The translations under genes were made by a program, and so were the position numbers. 64,000 nt of DNA, from the NCBI RefSeq assembly GCF_000172795.2, contig NZ_CP020947.1, forward strand, positions 1,553,001 to 1,617,000, read 5' to 3'. The DNA is from Rhizobium sp. CIAT894. GTDB taxonomy: Bacteria; Pseudomonadota; Alphaproteobacteria; Rhizobiales; Rhizobiaceae. Positions 34,550 to 43,758 of this stretch are shown one piece after another; within the stretch, counting starts at the first letter, position 1, and every line of letters starts with the position of its first letter. The notes under the pieces were generated by a model. The model did not search any database, had not been told where the DNA came from, and saw only the letters and a program-made list of their open reading frames with translations.

Positions 34550-35155
34550 TCAAAGCCGCTTCAGGCAATAGGAAAAATGCGCATGTGATTCGACCGTCAG
34601 GAATTCGAATTGCCAGCCGTAATCCTTGCAGAATTTGGTGACCGCCTCGACGACGCCATAGACGATCGGCTTGACCGTATTGCCGGTGCAGAAATCATGC
34701 CCGGCAATGCGCCCCGTCCGCTTCACCTTCTTTTCGCAGAGCAGCAATTCCTGCCAGGTGAGTTCGAAGGAATGGTCGGTGTCGATATAGGCCCAGTCGA
34801 GGAAATCGTCCTCGAATTCGGCGAGCTTCTCCAGCGATGTGCCTTGCATCAGATGCAGCCGGCCCGCTTCGATCTCGGCCGCGAATTTCGTGTGGACCGC
34901 GTCAAGCCCGGAGCTGTAGCGATCCATCGACCAGGGATCGATGAGGTAGAGCTGCGCCGGGCGGTTCTTTTCCAGGATCTCCGCCGTATATTCGCCGAAG
35001 GCCGCGCCGACCTCGACGCCGATACCGCCGTTCGGGATGCGGTAGAGCAACTCGCCGCGATCCGGCAGCAGGCGGGCGTTTTCCATATGATGGGCGCTGA
35101 GCGGGGTGCGCGGCATGCTCGCCCGAAGCGCCCGCCTGTCTTCACGTGTTTTCAT
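34550..35155 (-). CDS. Class I SAM-dependent methyltransferase-like protein
   Basis: A 201-residue protein with a methyltransferase_24-type Rossmann fold: the SAM-binding loop GIGVEVGAAFGEYTAEIL (about residues 44-61), LYLIDPW as the second strand acid, and YIDTDHSFELTWQEL plus HDFCTGNT further on, typical of small macrocin-O-methyltransferase-like enzymes. The start at 35155 is the most N-terminal reasonable ATG; its ribosome binding site is weak. The substrate is unknown. It is divergent from the 117-residue hypothetical gene. Confidence 0.72.
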   Translation of the reverse strand: MKTREDRRALRASMPRTPLSAHHMENARLLPDRGELLYRIPNGGIGVEVGAAFGEYTAEILEKNRPAQLYLIDPWSMDRYSSGLDAVHTKFAAEIEAGRLHLMQGTSLEKLAEFEDDFLDWAYIDTDHSFELTWQELLLCEKKVKRTGRIAGHDFCTGNTVKPIVYGVVEAVTKFCKDYGWQFEFLTVESHAHFSYCLKRL

Positions 35156-35318
35156 CTCTGATCTCGGGATTGCGGGCTGCTGGCGGCCCTGATGCGATAT
35201 GACGGGAACGTAGGAGCAGTCGCGGCCGATGACAACCACATGACAGGAATTTGCTTCTTTCGAACAAATCGCTAAGTTTCACCTGTGGACTGACGAGAGC
35301 CCCGGGAGGAGCGATTTC

Positions 35319-35672
35319 ATGAGACGCATGTGGCCTGAAGAATTCAACGCCATCATCAGCGGAGCCGAGGAGGTGGTGTTGGAAGCGCCCGCCGATGCCG
35401 GTGAAGCACCGCTGCACCGCAAGGCGCTGAAGGCGCGCATCAGCATGGACGATTATGAGCGCATCTGGCCGCTCGCCGAGATGCGCTTCCGGCTTGGCGA
35501 AAAAGATGGCAAGGCCATCACCCTGATCACCACCAATCCCCATTACCACGCCTGGCACCCGAAGGACGGCGGCAGCGTCGATTCCGTGTCGGACAGCGGC
35601 CGCCATTACAAGACGGACTATATCGTCGTGCACTTCCTGCTCGACGACGTGAAGGAAACATCTCCCGCCTGA
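35319..35672 (+). CDS. Conserved hypothetical protein
   Basis: A 117-residue soluble protein without recognised domain. It is rich in charged residues, with a central stretch KARISMDDYERIWPLAEMRF and an ending YIVVHFLLDDV. No signal peptide or membrane segment is seen. GGAGGAG lies eight bases before the ATG, which argues that it is a real gene. Codon use resembles the surrounding chromosomal genes. Confidence 0.65.
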   Translation: MRRMWPEEFNAIISGAEEVVLEAPADAGEAPLHRKALKARISMDDYERIWPLAEMRFRLGEKDGKAITLITTNPHYHAWHPKDGGSVDSVSDSGRHYKTDYIVVHFLLDDVKETSPA

Positions 35673-35880
35673 TAGATTTAAGCCCGGATGCCAACGCGCG
35701 TCGCGTCGAACTTGTTTCGCGTGACGCGCTTAAGCTCTTGGCTTTTGGCGTATCCCGGAACCGGGTGCGCGGGCGGTACGCACCGGTGTCTTCTAACGCC
35801 GAATTGATTCCGCCGCTGATGACAATGGCGGTGATAACGCTAAGTTTGGCGACCATGTTCCCATGAAGTTGGAGGTTCCC

Positions 35881-36429
35881 GTGACGGGCAATGTGCTGGA
35901 TATTCCGGTCAAGACTGTGGATGGTCGTGAAACCACGCTCAATGACTACAAGGGCAGGGTGCTGCTGGTCGTCAATGTCGCCTCGAAATGCGGGCTCACG
36001 CCGCAATATGAGGGGCTCGAAAAGCTCTATGGCGAAAAGCGCGAGCGCGGCTTCGTCATCGCCGCTTTCCCCGCCAACGATTTCAAGGGCCAGGAGCCCG
36101 GCACTGACGCCGAGATCCTCGATTTCTGCACCAGCACCTACGACGTCACCTTCCCGATTTTCTCGAAGATCTCGGTCAAGGGCGATGCCCAGCACCCGCT
36201 TTACCGCCAATTGACCAAATCGGGCGTGGCGACCACAGGCGACGGCCCGATGCGCGAACGCCTGAAATCCCACGGCATATCGGGCGGCGACAAGGACGAT
36301 ATCCTCTGGAATTTCGAAAAATTCCTGATCGGCCGCGACGGCAAAGTCGCCGCTCGATTCGCGCCTGACGTGACGGCGGATGATTCGCGGCTGGTTTCGG
36401 CGGTGGATAAAGAACTGGCAAAGGGATGA
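35881..36429 (+). CDS. Glutathione peroxidase family protein
   Basis: A 182-residue thiol peroxidase of the glutathione peroxidase family. The peroxidatic Cys37 is in VASKCGLT; a likely resolving cysteine is in EILDFCTSTYDVTF; WNFEKFLIGRDG carries the conserved Trp and Asn. The usual FPCNQF motif reads FPANDF here, so the catalytic Gln is replaced by Asp. I prefer the GTG at 35881 because GGAGG lies five bases before it; an in-frame ATG at 35863 has no such site. It probably uses thioredoxin rather than glutathione, as most bacterial members do. Confidence 0.9.
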   Translation: MTGNVLDIPVKTVDGRETTLNDYKGRVLLVVNVASKCGLTPQYEGLEKLYGEKRERGFVIAAFPANDFKGQEPGTDAEILDFCTSTYDVTFPIFSKISVKGDAQHPLYRQLTKSGVATTGDGPMRERLKSHGISGGDKDDILWNFEKFLIGRDGKVAARFAPDVTADDSRLVSAVDKELAKG

Positions 36430-36477
36430 ATGGCGGGCGATGCGCGCCCGTCACACACGAGGGGCGCTCCGAATTGC

Positions 36478-36606
36478 CGCTTCGGAATCCCCAAATTCAT
36501 CGCTTCGGGAATCCGAAATCCGCGGCGTTTCGCGCGGTGCCGGCAGGAAAAAACATCCAATGATTTCAATCCCGCCACCAGTTTCGGGATTCCGAAGTTC
36601 TATATA
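36478..36606. repeat. Repeated GGAATCC-type motifs in an intergenic stretch
   Basis: Two direct copies of CGCTTCGGAATCC-like sequence (near 36478 and 36502, the second with an extra G) are followed by the inverted form GGGATTCCGAAG near 36588. Each copy contains a GANTC site, the target of the CcrM cell-cycle methyltransferase. No gene covers this stretch. Confidence 0.4.
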
Positions 36607-36726
36607 GAGTCTGGTGGGGAGTTCCCAGCCAAGGCATCTGGCCGCGTCGCAGTCACAGAGCCACGGATGCCATCGGACGACCAAACACGTCCGGGCTGCC
36701 ATGGTTCGCAAAAGCGGAGCAGGTCT

Positions 36727-36939
36727 TCAGATCCCAAGCACGGTCACAAGCGGCGGTGTAAAGTCCTTGAAGCCCAGTCTCGGCCAGTCGCACCTGATAT
36801 CAAACTGCGTCTTCGGCGCGTGGCGCTGGCATTTCGGATTCGTCTTGAAGGCGTATCCGGGCAGGCTGACATAGATGGCACTTGGCGTGCAAAGGGCAAT
36901 CGCGATGCACAGGGTAAATGCGGAGCTGAGAGCCCTCAC
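36727..36939 (-). CDS. Small exported or membrane-anchored protein, unknown
   Basis: A 70-residue protein starting at a GTG with a perfect GGAGG six bases upstream. Residues 4-22 are hydrophobic (SSAFTLCIAIALCTPSAI), a signal peptide or membrane anchor. The rest is short, basic and contains two cysteines (PKCQRHA, DIRCDWPR). No family is recognised. The strong ribosome binding site and signal are the evidence that it is real. It stands alone between the peroxidase and tRNA-Val. Confidence 0.5.
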   Translation of the reverse strand: MRALSSAFTLCIAIALCTPSAIYVSLPGYAFKTNPKCQRHAPKTQFDIRCDWPRLGFKDFTPPLVTVLGI

Positions 36940-37203
36940 GGCACACCTCCAGGCGTCATAAGCCTCCAAACGCGGAGACTTTCCGGGGAGCGATTCTCCC
37001 ACTTTTGCCGGCCCCCATCCATTCGCCCAATAGGAGGTGGCCCGGCGGCTGGAGTAGTCCGTTTTGGTGGAGCTGACCTTCAGACGGCGCCGTATCGCAA
37101 CCTGCCTGGCGCTCTGGTGGATCTAATTGGAATGGGAGATACGGTAACGAAGCAGCCGAGGCGTCTGCCTGAGACAGCTGTCATTTGACACTTAAGGAAA
37201 AAA

Positions 37204-37279
37204 TGGTGGGCGATGAGAGACTCGAACTCCCGACATCCTCGGTGTAAACGAGGCGCTCTACCAACTGAGCTAATCGCCC
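37204..37279 (-). tRNA. tRNA-Val (anticodon TAC)
   Basis: A 76-base cloverleaf with encoded CCA: acceptor GGGCGAT/ATCGCCC, D arm with AGTTGGTAGA, anticodon stem CCTCG/CGAGG with loop TTTACAC giving anticodon TAC, and T loop TTCGAGT. It reads GTA and related valine codons. Confidence 0.97.
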
Positions 37280-37691
37280 ATCGCTGGCGAAACCGGATCG
37301 GCCTGCCGCGTTGGTGGCCGTGATCTATGCGGATCGCGGCAAAACCGCAAGAGTGTTTGTGAAGATTTTTTGATTTTTTTGGCGGCGGTTGCGCTCCTGC
37401 GATCTCGATCGGCCACGGCGGGGCTGTGGATAAAGGGGAGGGGACGGCGGCGGCCATGTCGGCTTCGACTGTGCCGGCGGCTTCGATCGGGCGTCGGTAC
37501 GGCTGCGGAAACGGAATTGCCGGCTTTTCCCTTGCTCCGTGCGGGCCTTGCCGAAACAATTCAACGACTGTCATGGTTTTGTCTCCAAACCTGCTTGACA
37601 CTAAAAGGCGAACCCCGTAGTTAGCCGCTCATCGAAACGGGCAGCCGTTTTGGTGAGGGTGCGAAGGCATCCGGACTGCTTGAAATGAATT
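37280..37691. other. Gap between tRNA-Val and tRNA-Asp, no gene
   Basis: Frames of 60-85 codons exist on both strands but have arginine- or proline-rich, low-quality composition and no ribosome binding sites. TTGACA at 37595 could be the -35 box of the tRNA-Asp promoter, although a matching -10 is poor. Confidence 0.4.
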
Positions 37692-37768
37692 GCGGGTGTA
37701 GCTCAGTCGGTTAGAGTGCCGGCCTGTCACGCCGGAGGTCGCGGGTTCGAGCCCCGTCACTCGCGCCA
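37692..37768 (+). tRNA. tRNA-Asp (anticodon GTC), copy 1
   Basis: A 77-base cloverleaf with encoded CCA: acceptor stem GCGGGTG paired with the 3' strand, D loop AGTCGGTTAGA, anticodon stem GCCGG/CCGGA-type around loop CTGTCAC (anticodon GTC), and T loop TTCGAGC. Confidence 0.97.
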
Positions 37769-37852
37769 TTTCAAGTCTTGTAGAACGCAAATGCGATTTG
37801 TCGTTCGTCCGGTTTTCTTCATCCTCGCGGTCGCAAATGGCCGGTCCTATGC

Positions 37853-37929
37853 GCGGGTGTAGCTCAGTCGGTTAGAGTGCCGGCCTGTCACGCCGGAGGT
37901 CGCGGGTTCGAGCCCCGTCACTCGCGCCA
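37853..37929 (+). tRNA. tRNA-Asp (anticodon GTC), copy 2
   Basis: Identical in sequence to the copy 84 bases upstream over all 77 bases, while the spacer between them is unrelated to the flanks. Probably a tandem gene duplication kept for dosage; the two may share a transcript. Confidence 0.97.
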
Positions 37930-38176
37930 TTTTCTTCACAAAGCCATGCAGTTTCCAGTGGTCAGACATGCAGCTTCAGGCGGCTTGGGCGGATTTGTCG
38001 CGACATCGTTGCATCTGCTTGATAATGTCCGCGCGCGACGCGTCGAATTGCCTCTGTTAATCTCTTGCGCCGGGGCTTCGGCTGCGCTAACCACGGCTTG
38101 TTGCAACGCACGTTCGCTTGCCGGGCATTTGCCCAAATGCGCCGCCTGGCGCCTCCGGCAAGCAGGGATGAACATG

Positions 38177-38542
38177 ATGACTGAACTGCTCAGTTCCTAT
38201 ATTCCGATCGCTATCTTCATTGCTATCGCGCTCGTTATCGGCCTGGCGCTGCTTATCGCGCCGTTCGCCGTCGCCTTCAAAGCGCCCGATTCGGAAAAGC
38301 TCTCGGCTTACGAATGCGGCTTCAACGCTTTCGACGACGCCCGCATGAAGTTCGACATCCGTTTCTACCTCGTGTCGATCCTCTTTATCATCTTCGACCT
38401 CGAAGTCGCCTTCCTCTTCCCCTGGGCCGTTTCCTTCGGCGCCATCGGCTGGTTCGGCTTCTGGTCCATGATGGTCTTCCTCTTCGTGCTGACCATCGGC
38501 TTTATCTATGAATGGAAAAAGGGAGCCCTGGAATGGGAGTAG
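38177..38542 (+). CDS. nuoA: NADH-quinone oxidoreductase subunit A
   Basis: A 121-residue membrane subunit of complex I with three membrane segments. The conserved loop between the first and second ([21 protein letters not shown]) carries the family's cysteine and lies at the quinone channel entrance. ATG codons at 38168, 38174 and 38177 are all in frame; I chose the last, which gives the usual MTELL start. It is the first gene of the complex I operon; its end overlaps nuoB by ten bases. Confidence 0.95.
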   Translation: MTELLSSYIPIAIFIAIALVIGLALLIAPFAVAFKAPDSEKLSAYECGFNAFDDARMKFDIRFYLVSILFIIFDLEVAFLFPWAVSFGAIGWFGFWSMMVFLFVLTIGFIYEWKKGALEWE

Positions 38543-39117
38543 CCCCTGTGAGCAATCAGCCGCTCGTCGCCCAGCAGCCGAAGGGGATCATCGATCCCTC
38601 CACCGGCAAGCCGATCGGCAGCAGCGACGCATTCTTTGGCGAGATCAACAACGAGCTCGCCGACAAGGGTTTCCTCGTCACCTCGACCGACGAGCTGATC
38701 AACTGGGCCCGTACCGGCTCGCTGATGTGGATGACCTTCGGTCTTGCCTGCTGCGCCGTCGAAATGATGCAGCTGTCGATGCCGCGTTATGACGTCGAGC
38801 GCTTCGGTTTTGCGCCGCGCGCCTCGCCGCGCCAGTCCGACGTCATGATCGTGGCCGGCACGCTGACCAACAAGATGGCGCCGGCGCTGCGCAAGGTCTA
38901 CGACCAGATGCCCGAGCCGCGCTACGTCATCTCGATGGGCTCCTGCGCCAATGGCGGCGGTTACTATCACTATTCCTATTCGGTGGTGCGCGGTTGCGAC
39001 CGCATCGTGCCGATCGATATCTATGTGCCGGGCTGTCCCCCCACGGCAGAGGCGCTGCTCTACGGCGTGCTTCTGCTGCAGAAGAAGATCCGGCGCACCG
39101 GCACGATCGAACGCTAA
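38533..39117 (+). CDS. nuoB: NADH-quinone oxidoreductase subunit B
   Basis: A 194-residue peripheral subunit that binds cluster N2, the last iron-sulfur cluster before quinone. The ligand cysteines are visible: the tandem pair in [10 protein letters not shown], one in [10 protein letters not shown] and one in [17 protein letters not shown] lies seven bases before the ATG. It overlaps nuoA and is 18 bases before nuoC. Confidence 0.96.
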   Translation: MGVAPVSNQPLVAQQPKGIIDPSTGKPIGSSDAFFGEINNELADKGFLVTSTDELINWARTGSLMWMTFGLACCAVEMMQLSMPRYDVERFGFAPRASPRQSDVMIVAGTLTNKMAPALRKVYDQMPEPRYVISMGSCANGGGYYHYSYSVVRGCDRIVPIDIYVPGCPPTAEALLYGVLLLQKKIRRTGTIER

Positions 39118-39135
39118 GGGTTAAGGACTAGGCAT

Positions 39136-39738
39136 ATGAGTGAAGCCCTGACTGAGCTTGCGTCCTACCTTGGCGAAGCGCGCGGCAATCTGATCGCCGC
39201 ATCGCAGATGAAGTATGGCGAGCTGACGCTGACGGCGACGGGTGAAAACCTGATCGCGCTGCTGACCTTCCTGCGCGACGACGCCAAATGCGGCTTCGTC
39301 AACCTGATCGATATTTGCGGCGTCGACTGGCCGCAGCGCGAGCTGCGTTTCGACGTCGTCTATCACCTGTTGTCGCCGAAGCAGAACCTGCGCATCCGCG
39401 TCAAGGTCGCAACCGACGAGGATACGCCGGTTCCCTCGGCCTGCGCCGTTCATCCCGGCGCCGACTGGTTCGAGCGCGAAACCTGGGACATGTACGGCGT
39501 GCTCTTCACCGGCCATCCGGACCTGCGCCGCATCCTGACCGACTACGGCTTCGAAGGCCACCCGCTGCGTAAGGACTTCCCGACCACGGGTTTCGTCGAA
39601 GTCCGTTACGACGACGCGGCAAAACGCGTAGTATATGAGCCGGTTGAGCTCAAACAGGAATTCCGCAATTTCGACTTTATGTCGCCTTGGGAAGGCACGG
39701 ATTACGTGCTGCCCGGCGACGAAAAAGCGAAGCAATAA
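39136..39738 (+). CDS. nuoC: NADH-quinone oxidoreductase subunit C
   Basis: A 200-residue hydrophilic subunit (30 kDa type) of the connecting module. The family signature is [22 protein letters not shown], followed by GHPLRKDFP. It is separate from NuoD, as in most alphaproteobacteria, not fused as in E. coli. AAGGA precedes the ATG. Confidence 0.96.
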   Translation: MSEALTELASYLGEARGNLIAASQMKYGELTLTATGENLIALLTFLRDDAKCGFVNLIDICGVDWPQRELRFDVVYHLLSPKQNLRIRVKVATDEDTPVPSACAVHPGADWFERETWDMYGVLFTGHPDLRRILTDYGFEGHPLRKDFPTTGFVEVRYDDAAKRVVYEPVELKQEFRNFDFMSPWEGTDYVLPGDEKAKQ

Positions 39739-39804
39739 ATTTAAGGCGGCTGGTGGGTTTGTGTCCGCCATTCACTGGTTATCTGAGAACGCGAGCGCAT
39801 CGCC

Positions 39805-40995
39805 ATGACCGAACATAACGTCCGCAACTTCAACATCAATTTCGGACCGCAGCATCCGGCGGCGCACGGCGTTCTTCGTCTTGTCCTGGAGCTTGACGGC
39901 GAAATTGTGGAGCGGGTTGATCCGCATATCGGCCTGCTGCATCGCGGCACCGAGAAGCTGATCGAGACCAAGACCTATCTGCAGGCCGTGCCCTATTTCG
40001 ATCGCCTCGACTATGTCGCGCCGATGAACCAGGAGCATGCCTATGCGATGGCGGTGGAAAAGCTGCTCGGCATCGAGATCCCGATCCGCGGCCAGTTGAT
40101 CCGCGTTCTCTATTCGGAGATCGGCCGCATCCTCTCACATCTCCTGAACGTCACGACGCAGGCTATGGACGTGGGCGCGCTGACGCCGCCGCTCTGGGGC
40201 TTCGAAGAGCGTGAAAAGCTGATGGTGTTCTACGAGCGCGCCAGCGGCTCGCGCATGCACGCCGCCTATGTTCGTCCGGGCGGCGTCCATCAGGACCTGC
40301 CGGAACAGTTGGTGCAGGATATCGGCGACTGGTGCGATCCTTTCCTGAAGGCGCTCGACGACATCGACAATCTGTTGACCGGCAACCGCATCTTCAAGCA
40401 GCGCAACGTCGATATCGGCGTCGTCTCGCTGGAGGATTGCTGGGCCTGGGGCTTCTCCGGTGTCATGGTGCGCGGTTCGGGTGCGGCCTGGGATCTGCGC
40501 CGCGCCCAGCCCTACGAATGTTATTCCGATCTCGAATTCGACATTCCGATCGGCAAGAACGGCGACAACTACGACCGTTATCTGATCCGCATGATCGAGA
40601 TGCGCCAATCGGTGCGCATCATGAAGCAATGCGTCAATCGCCTGCTGTCGGATGCCAAGACCGGTCCCTATTCGTCGATCGACGGCAAGGTCGTACCGCC
40701 GAAGCGCGGCGAGATGAAGCGCTCGATGGAAGCGCTGATCCACCACTTCAAGCTCTATACCGAAGGCTACCACGTGCCGGCCGGCGAAGTTTACGCCGCC
40801 GTCGAGGCGCCGAAGGGCGAGTTCGGAGTCTATCTCGTCTCCGACGGCACCAACAAGCCCTATCGCTGCAAGATCCGCGCTCCGGGTTACGCCCATCTGC
40901 AGGCGATGGACTTCATGTGCCGCGGCCATCAGCTTGCCGACGTCGCAGCCGTTCTCGGCTCGCTCGACATCGTCTTCGGCGAGGTGGACCGCTGA
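39805..40995 (+). CDS. nuoD: NADH-quinone oxidoreductase subunit D
   Basis: A 396-residue subunit (49 kDa type), related to the hydrogenase large subunit, that forms the quinone site with NuoB. Signatures are [31 protein letters not shown] and the C-terminal [13 protein letters not shown]. The conserved quinone-site His and Tyr fall in HPAAHGV and in the segment [12 protein letters not shown]. Its stop codon overlaps the start of the next small gene. Confidence 0.97.
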   Translation: MTEHNVRNFNINFGPQHPAAHGVLRLVLELDGEIVERVDPHIGLLHRGTEKLIETKTYLQAVPYFDRLDYVAPMNQEHAYAMAVEKLLGIEIPIRGQLIRVLYSEIGRILSHLLNVTTQAMDVGALTPPLWGFEEREKLMVFYERASGSRMHAAYVRPGGVHQDLPEQLVQDIGDWCDPFLKALDDIDNLLTGNRIFKQRNVDIGVVSLEDCWAWGFSGVMVRGSGAAWDLRRAQPYECYSDLEFDIPIGKNGDNYDRYLIRMIEMRQSVRIMKQCVNRLLSDAKTGPYSSIDGKVVPPKRGEMKRSMEALIHHFKLYTEGYHVPAGEVYAAVEAPKGEFGVYLVSDGTNKPYRCKIRAPGYAHLQAMDFMCRGHQLADVAAVLGSLDIVFGEVDR

Positions 40996-41267
40996 TGCAG
41001 CGTCTGCCGCTTGCCGTCGCACTCCTTCTTGCGGCATCCGGGGTTTCGGCTCAGGAGGCCGATACCCTCGGTACGCCGCTCGGCCATAAGGAAGTGACGC
41101 CGCCGGCGGCGCAAACGTCCATGGGCGATCTTTTGTCCAAGGGCTATCAGATCAAGGCTGCCATTCCGAATGGCAGCAAATTCGTCGTATTTATGCAGAA
41201 AGACCAGTCGGCCTATGCCTGCGAAATGCAGTCTTTGACCGCTTCGCGGTGTGGAACCCTAAACTGA
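40995..41267 (+). CDS. Small exported protein inside the nuo operon
   Basis: A 90-residue protein whose ATG overlaps the nuoD stop (TGATG), so translation is coupled. A signal peptide is clear (LPLAVALLLAASGVSA, cleavage near residue 19). The mature part is small and polar, with two cysteines (YACEMQ, SRCGTLN) that may form a disulfide. It is not a standard complex I subunit. Its place between nuoD and nuoE suggests a rhizobial accessory or assembly protein on the periplasmic side, but that is inference. Confidence 0.72.
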   Translation: MQRLPLAVALLLAASGVSAQEADTLGTPLGHKEVTPPAAQTSMGDLLSKGYQIKAAIPNGSKFVVFMQKDQSAYACEMQSLTASRCGTLN

Positions 41268-41283
41268 TAAGGCGTGAGGAAGA

Positions 41284-42441
41284 ATGTCCGTTCGTCGATT
41301 AGCCGAAGATCAATTTCAGCCTGCCGCATTCGCTTTCAGCGATGAAAATGCGGTCTGGGCGGACAAGACGATCCAGAAATACCCCGCCGGCCGCCAGCAA
41401 TCGGCGGTCATCCCGCTGTTGATGCGGGCGCAGGAGCAGGACGGCTGGGTCACGCGCGCGGCGATCGAAAAGATCGCCGACATGCTCGACATGGCCTATA
41501 TCAGAGTGCTCGAGGTCGCGACCTTCTATACGCAGTTCCAGCTGCATCCCGTCGGCACCCGCGCCCATGTCCAGGTCTGCGGCACCACGCCCTGCATGCT
41601 GCGCGGCTCGGAAGCGCTGATGTCGGTCTGCAAGAGCAAGATCCATGCCCATGCCTTCGAGCGCAATGCCGAGGGCACGCTGTCCTGGGAAGAGGTCGAA
41701 TGTCTTGGCGCCTGCGTCAACGCCCCGATGGTGATGATCGGCAAGGACACCTATGAGGACCTGACCCCCGAGCGCCTCGAAGAGATCATCGATACCTTTG
41801 CCGCCGGAAACGGCGCCAGCATCAAGCCGGGCACCCAGATCGATCGCATATTCTCGGCACCCGAAGGCGGCCTGACCTCGCTGACGACGGAAGAGCCGAA
41901 GGCAAAGACACGCGCCAAGAAGACCGATGCCGAAACTATTTCTGCCCCGGTCGACGCCGCCCCGGTTCCGCCGTCGGAGGCCGCCCGCCCGAAGAGCACT
42001 GATGCCGAGACCAATGCTGCCTTGAAGACGCCGGCAACGGCGCCGAAGGCCGCTGCCAAGAATGCCAAGGCCGCCGAGCAGCAGCCGATATCAGGCACTG
42101 CGGCTGCCGAACCGGCGCCCGTCAAGGCCGAAGCCGCCCCGGCGGCAAAGCCTGCGCTGACCGACAAGAACCGTCCGTCCGGCATCGAAAAGCCCGCCGC
42201 GCCGGACGATCTTAAGATGATCTCGGGCGTCGGCCCGAAGATCGAGGCGACGCTGAACGAAATCGGCATCTTCACCTTCTCGCAGGTCGCGAGCTGGAAG
42301 AAGGCCGAACGCGAATGGGTCGACGGCTACCTGAACTTCCGCGGCCGCATCGAGCGAGACGACTGGGTCAAGCAGGCCAAGGCGCTCGCCAAGGGCGGCG
42401 AAGCGGAATATATCAAGGTCTTCGGCAAGAAGCCGCGGTAA
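41284..42441 (+). CDS. nuoE: NADH-quinone oxidoreductase subunit E with C-terminal extension
   Basis: Residues 1-195 are a normal NuoE (24 kDa type) with the [2Fe-2S] N1a cysteines in VCGTTPCMLRG and CLGACVNAPMV. After it comes an alanine/proline/lysine-rich linker of about 115 residues, then a C-terminal domain of about 75 residues starting DDLKMISGVGPKIE, a helix-hairpin-helix-like motif, and ending RDDWVKQAKALA. At 385 residues it is about twice the usual length. The same end domain recurs in the gene after nuoF. Confidence 0.93.
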   Translation: MSVRRLAEDQFQPAAFAFSDENAVWADKTIQKYPAGRQQSAVIPLLMRAQEQDGWVTRAAIEKIADMLDMAYIRVLEVATFYTQFQLHPVGTRAHVQVCGTTPCMLRGSEALMSVCKSKIHAHAFERNAEGTLSWEEVECLGACVNAPMVMIGKDTYEDLTPERLEEIIDTFAAGNGASIKPGTQIDRIFSAPEGGLTSLTTEEPKAKTRAKKTDAETISAPVDAAPVPPSEAARPKSTDAETNAALKTPATAPKAAAKNAKAAEQQPISGTAAAEPAPVKAEAAPAAKPALTDKNRPSGIEKPAAPDDLKMISGVGPKIEATLNEIGIFTFSQVASWKKAEREWVDGYLNFRGRIERDDWVKQAKALAKGGEAEYIKVFGKKPR

Positions 42442-42451
42442 GAGGTGAAGC

Positions 42452-43756
42452 ATGTTACAAGATAAAGACCGCATCTTTACCAACATATACGGCCTCAAGG
42501 ACAAGTCCCTGAAGGGCGCGATGAGCCGCGGCCACTGGGACGGCACCAAGCAGATCCTCGAAAAGGGCCGCGACTGGATCATCAACGAGATGAAGGCATC
42601 GGGTCTGCGCGGTCGCGGCGGCGCCGGCTTCCCGACGGGCCTTAAATGGTCCTTCATGCCGAAGGAAAGCGACGGCCGCCCGCATTACCTCGTCGTCAAT
42701 GCCGACGAATCGGAGCCCGGAACCTGCAAGGACCGCGACATCATGCGCCACGATCCGCATACGCTGATCGAAGGCTGCGTCGTCGCGAGTTTCGCCATGG
42801 GCGCGAATGCCGCCTACATCTACGTGCGCGGTGAATATATCCGCGAGCGTGAGGCGCTGCAGGCGGCGATCGACGAGTGCTACGACTACGGCCTGCTCGG
42901 CAAGAACAACAAGCTTGGCTGGGACATGGACATTTTCGTCCATCACGGCGCCGGCGCCTATATCTGCGGCGAGGAAACCGCGCTGCTCGAAAGCCTGGAA
43001 GGCAAGAAGGGCCAGCCGCGCCTGAAGCCGCCATTCCCGGCCAATATGGGCCTCTACGGCTGCCCGACGACCGTCAACAACGTCGAATCGATTGCCGTTG
43101 CCCCAACCATCCTGCGCCGCGGCGCCGGCTGGTTCTCGGCCATCGGCCGTCCGAACAATGTCGGCACCAAGCTCTTCATGCTCTCCGGCCACGTCAACAA
43201 GCCATGCACGGTCGAAGAGGAAATGGGCATCACCTTCCGCGAGCTGGTCGACCGCCATGCTGGCGGCATCCGCGGCGGCTGGGACAATCTGCTCGCCGTC
43301 ATTCCGGGCGGCGCATCCTGCCCGATCGTTCCGGCCAAGGACATTATCGACTGCCCGATGGATTTCGACGGCCTGCGCGGCGTCGGCTCCTCCTTCGGCA
43401 CGGCCGCCGCGATCGTCATGGACAAGTCCACCGACGTCATCAAGGCGATCGCCCGCATCTCCGCGTTCTTCAAGCATGAGAGCTGCGGCCAGTGCACGCC
43501 CTGCCGCGAAGGCACCGGCTGGATGTGGCGCGTGATGGAGCGCATGGCCAAGGGCAATGCCCAGAAGCGCGAAATCGACATGCTGTTCCAGGTGACGAAA
43601 CAAATCGAAGGCCACACCATCTGCGCGCTCGGCGACGCCGCCGCATGGCCGGTGCAGGGTCTGATCCGTAACTTCCGTCCCGAGATCGAAAAGCGCATCG
43701 ACCAGTATACGGCAAGCGCCCTCGATCACGGCGCGGTTCTGGAGGCGGCTGAATAA
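42452..43756 (+). CDS. nuoF: NADH-quinone oxidoreductase subunit F
   Basis: A 434-residue subunit (51 kDa type) holding FMN, the NADH site and cluster N3. FMN/NADH motifs are [13 protein letters not shown] and [19 protein letters not shown]; the 4Fe-4S ligands are in [12 protein letters not shown] and, further on, [19 protein letters not shown] precedes the ATG. It is the electron entry point of the complex. Confidence 0.97.
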   Translation: MLQDKDRIFTNIYGLKDKSLKGAMSRGHWDGTKQILEKGRDWIINEMKASGLRGRGGAGFPTGLKWSFMPKESDGRPHYLVVNADESEPGTCKDRDIMRHDPHTLIEGCVVASFAMGANAAYIYVRGEYIREREALQAAIDECYDYGLLGKNNKLGWDMDIFVHHGAGAYICGEETALLESLEGKKGQPRLKPPFPANMGLYGCPTTVNNVESIAVAPTILRRGAGWFSAIGRPNNVGTKLFMLSGHVNKPCTVEEEMGITFRELVDRHAGGIRGGWDNLLAVIPGGASCPIVPAKDIIDCPMDFDGLRGVGSSFGTAAAIVMDKSTDVIKAIARISAFFKHESCGQCTPCREGTGWMWRVMERMAKGNAQKREIDMLFQVTKQIEGHTICALGDAAAWPVQGLIRNFRPEIEKRIDQYTASALDHGAVLEAAE

Positions 43757-43758
43757 TC

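Noticed and set aside
36430..37188. 252-codon plus-strand frame after the peroxidase gene
   Set aside because: Starts without a ribosome binding site, composition is Arg/Pro/Ser-rich, and it runs through repeated motifs and the tRNA-Val upstream region.
37561..37583. PHO box near CTGTCAT at 37568
   Set aside because: Only one half-site is good; the second, 11 bases away, reads TTGTCTC, and no gene follows that would fit.
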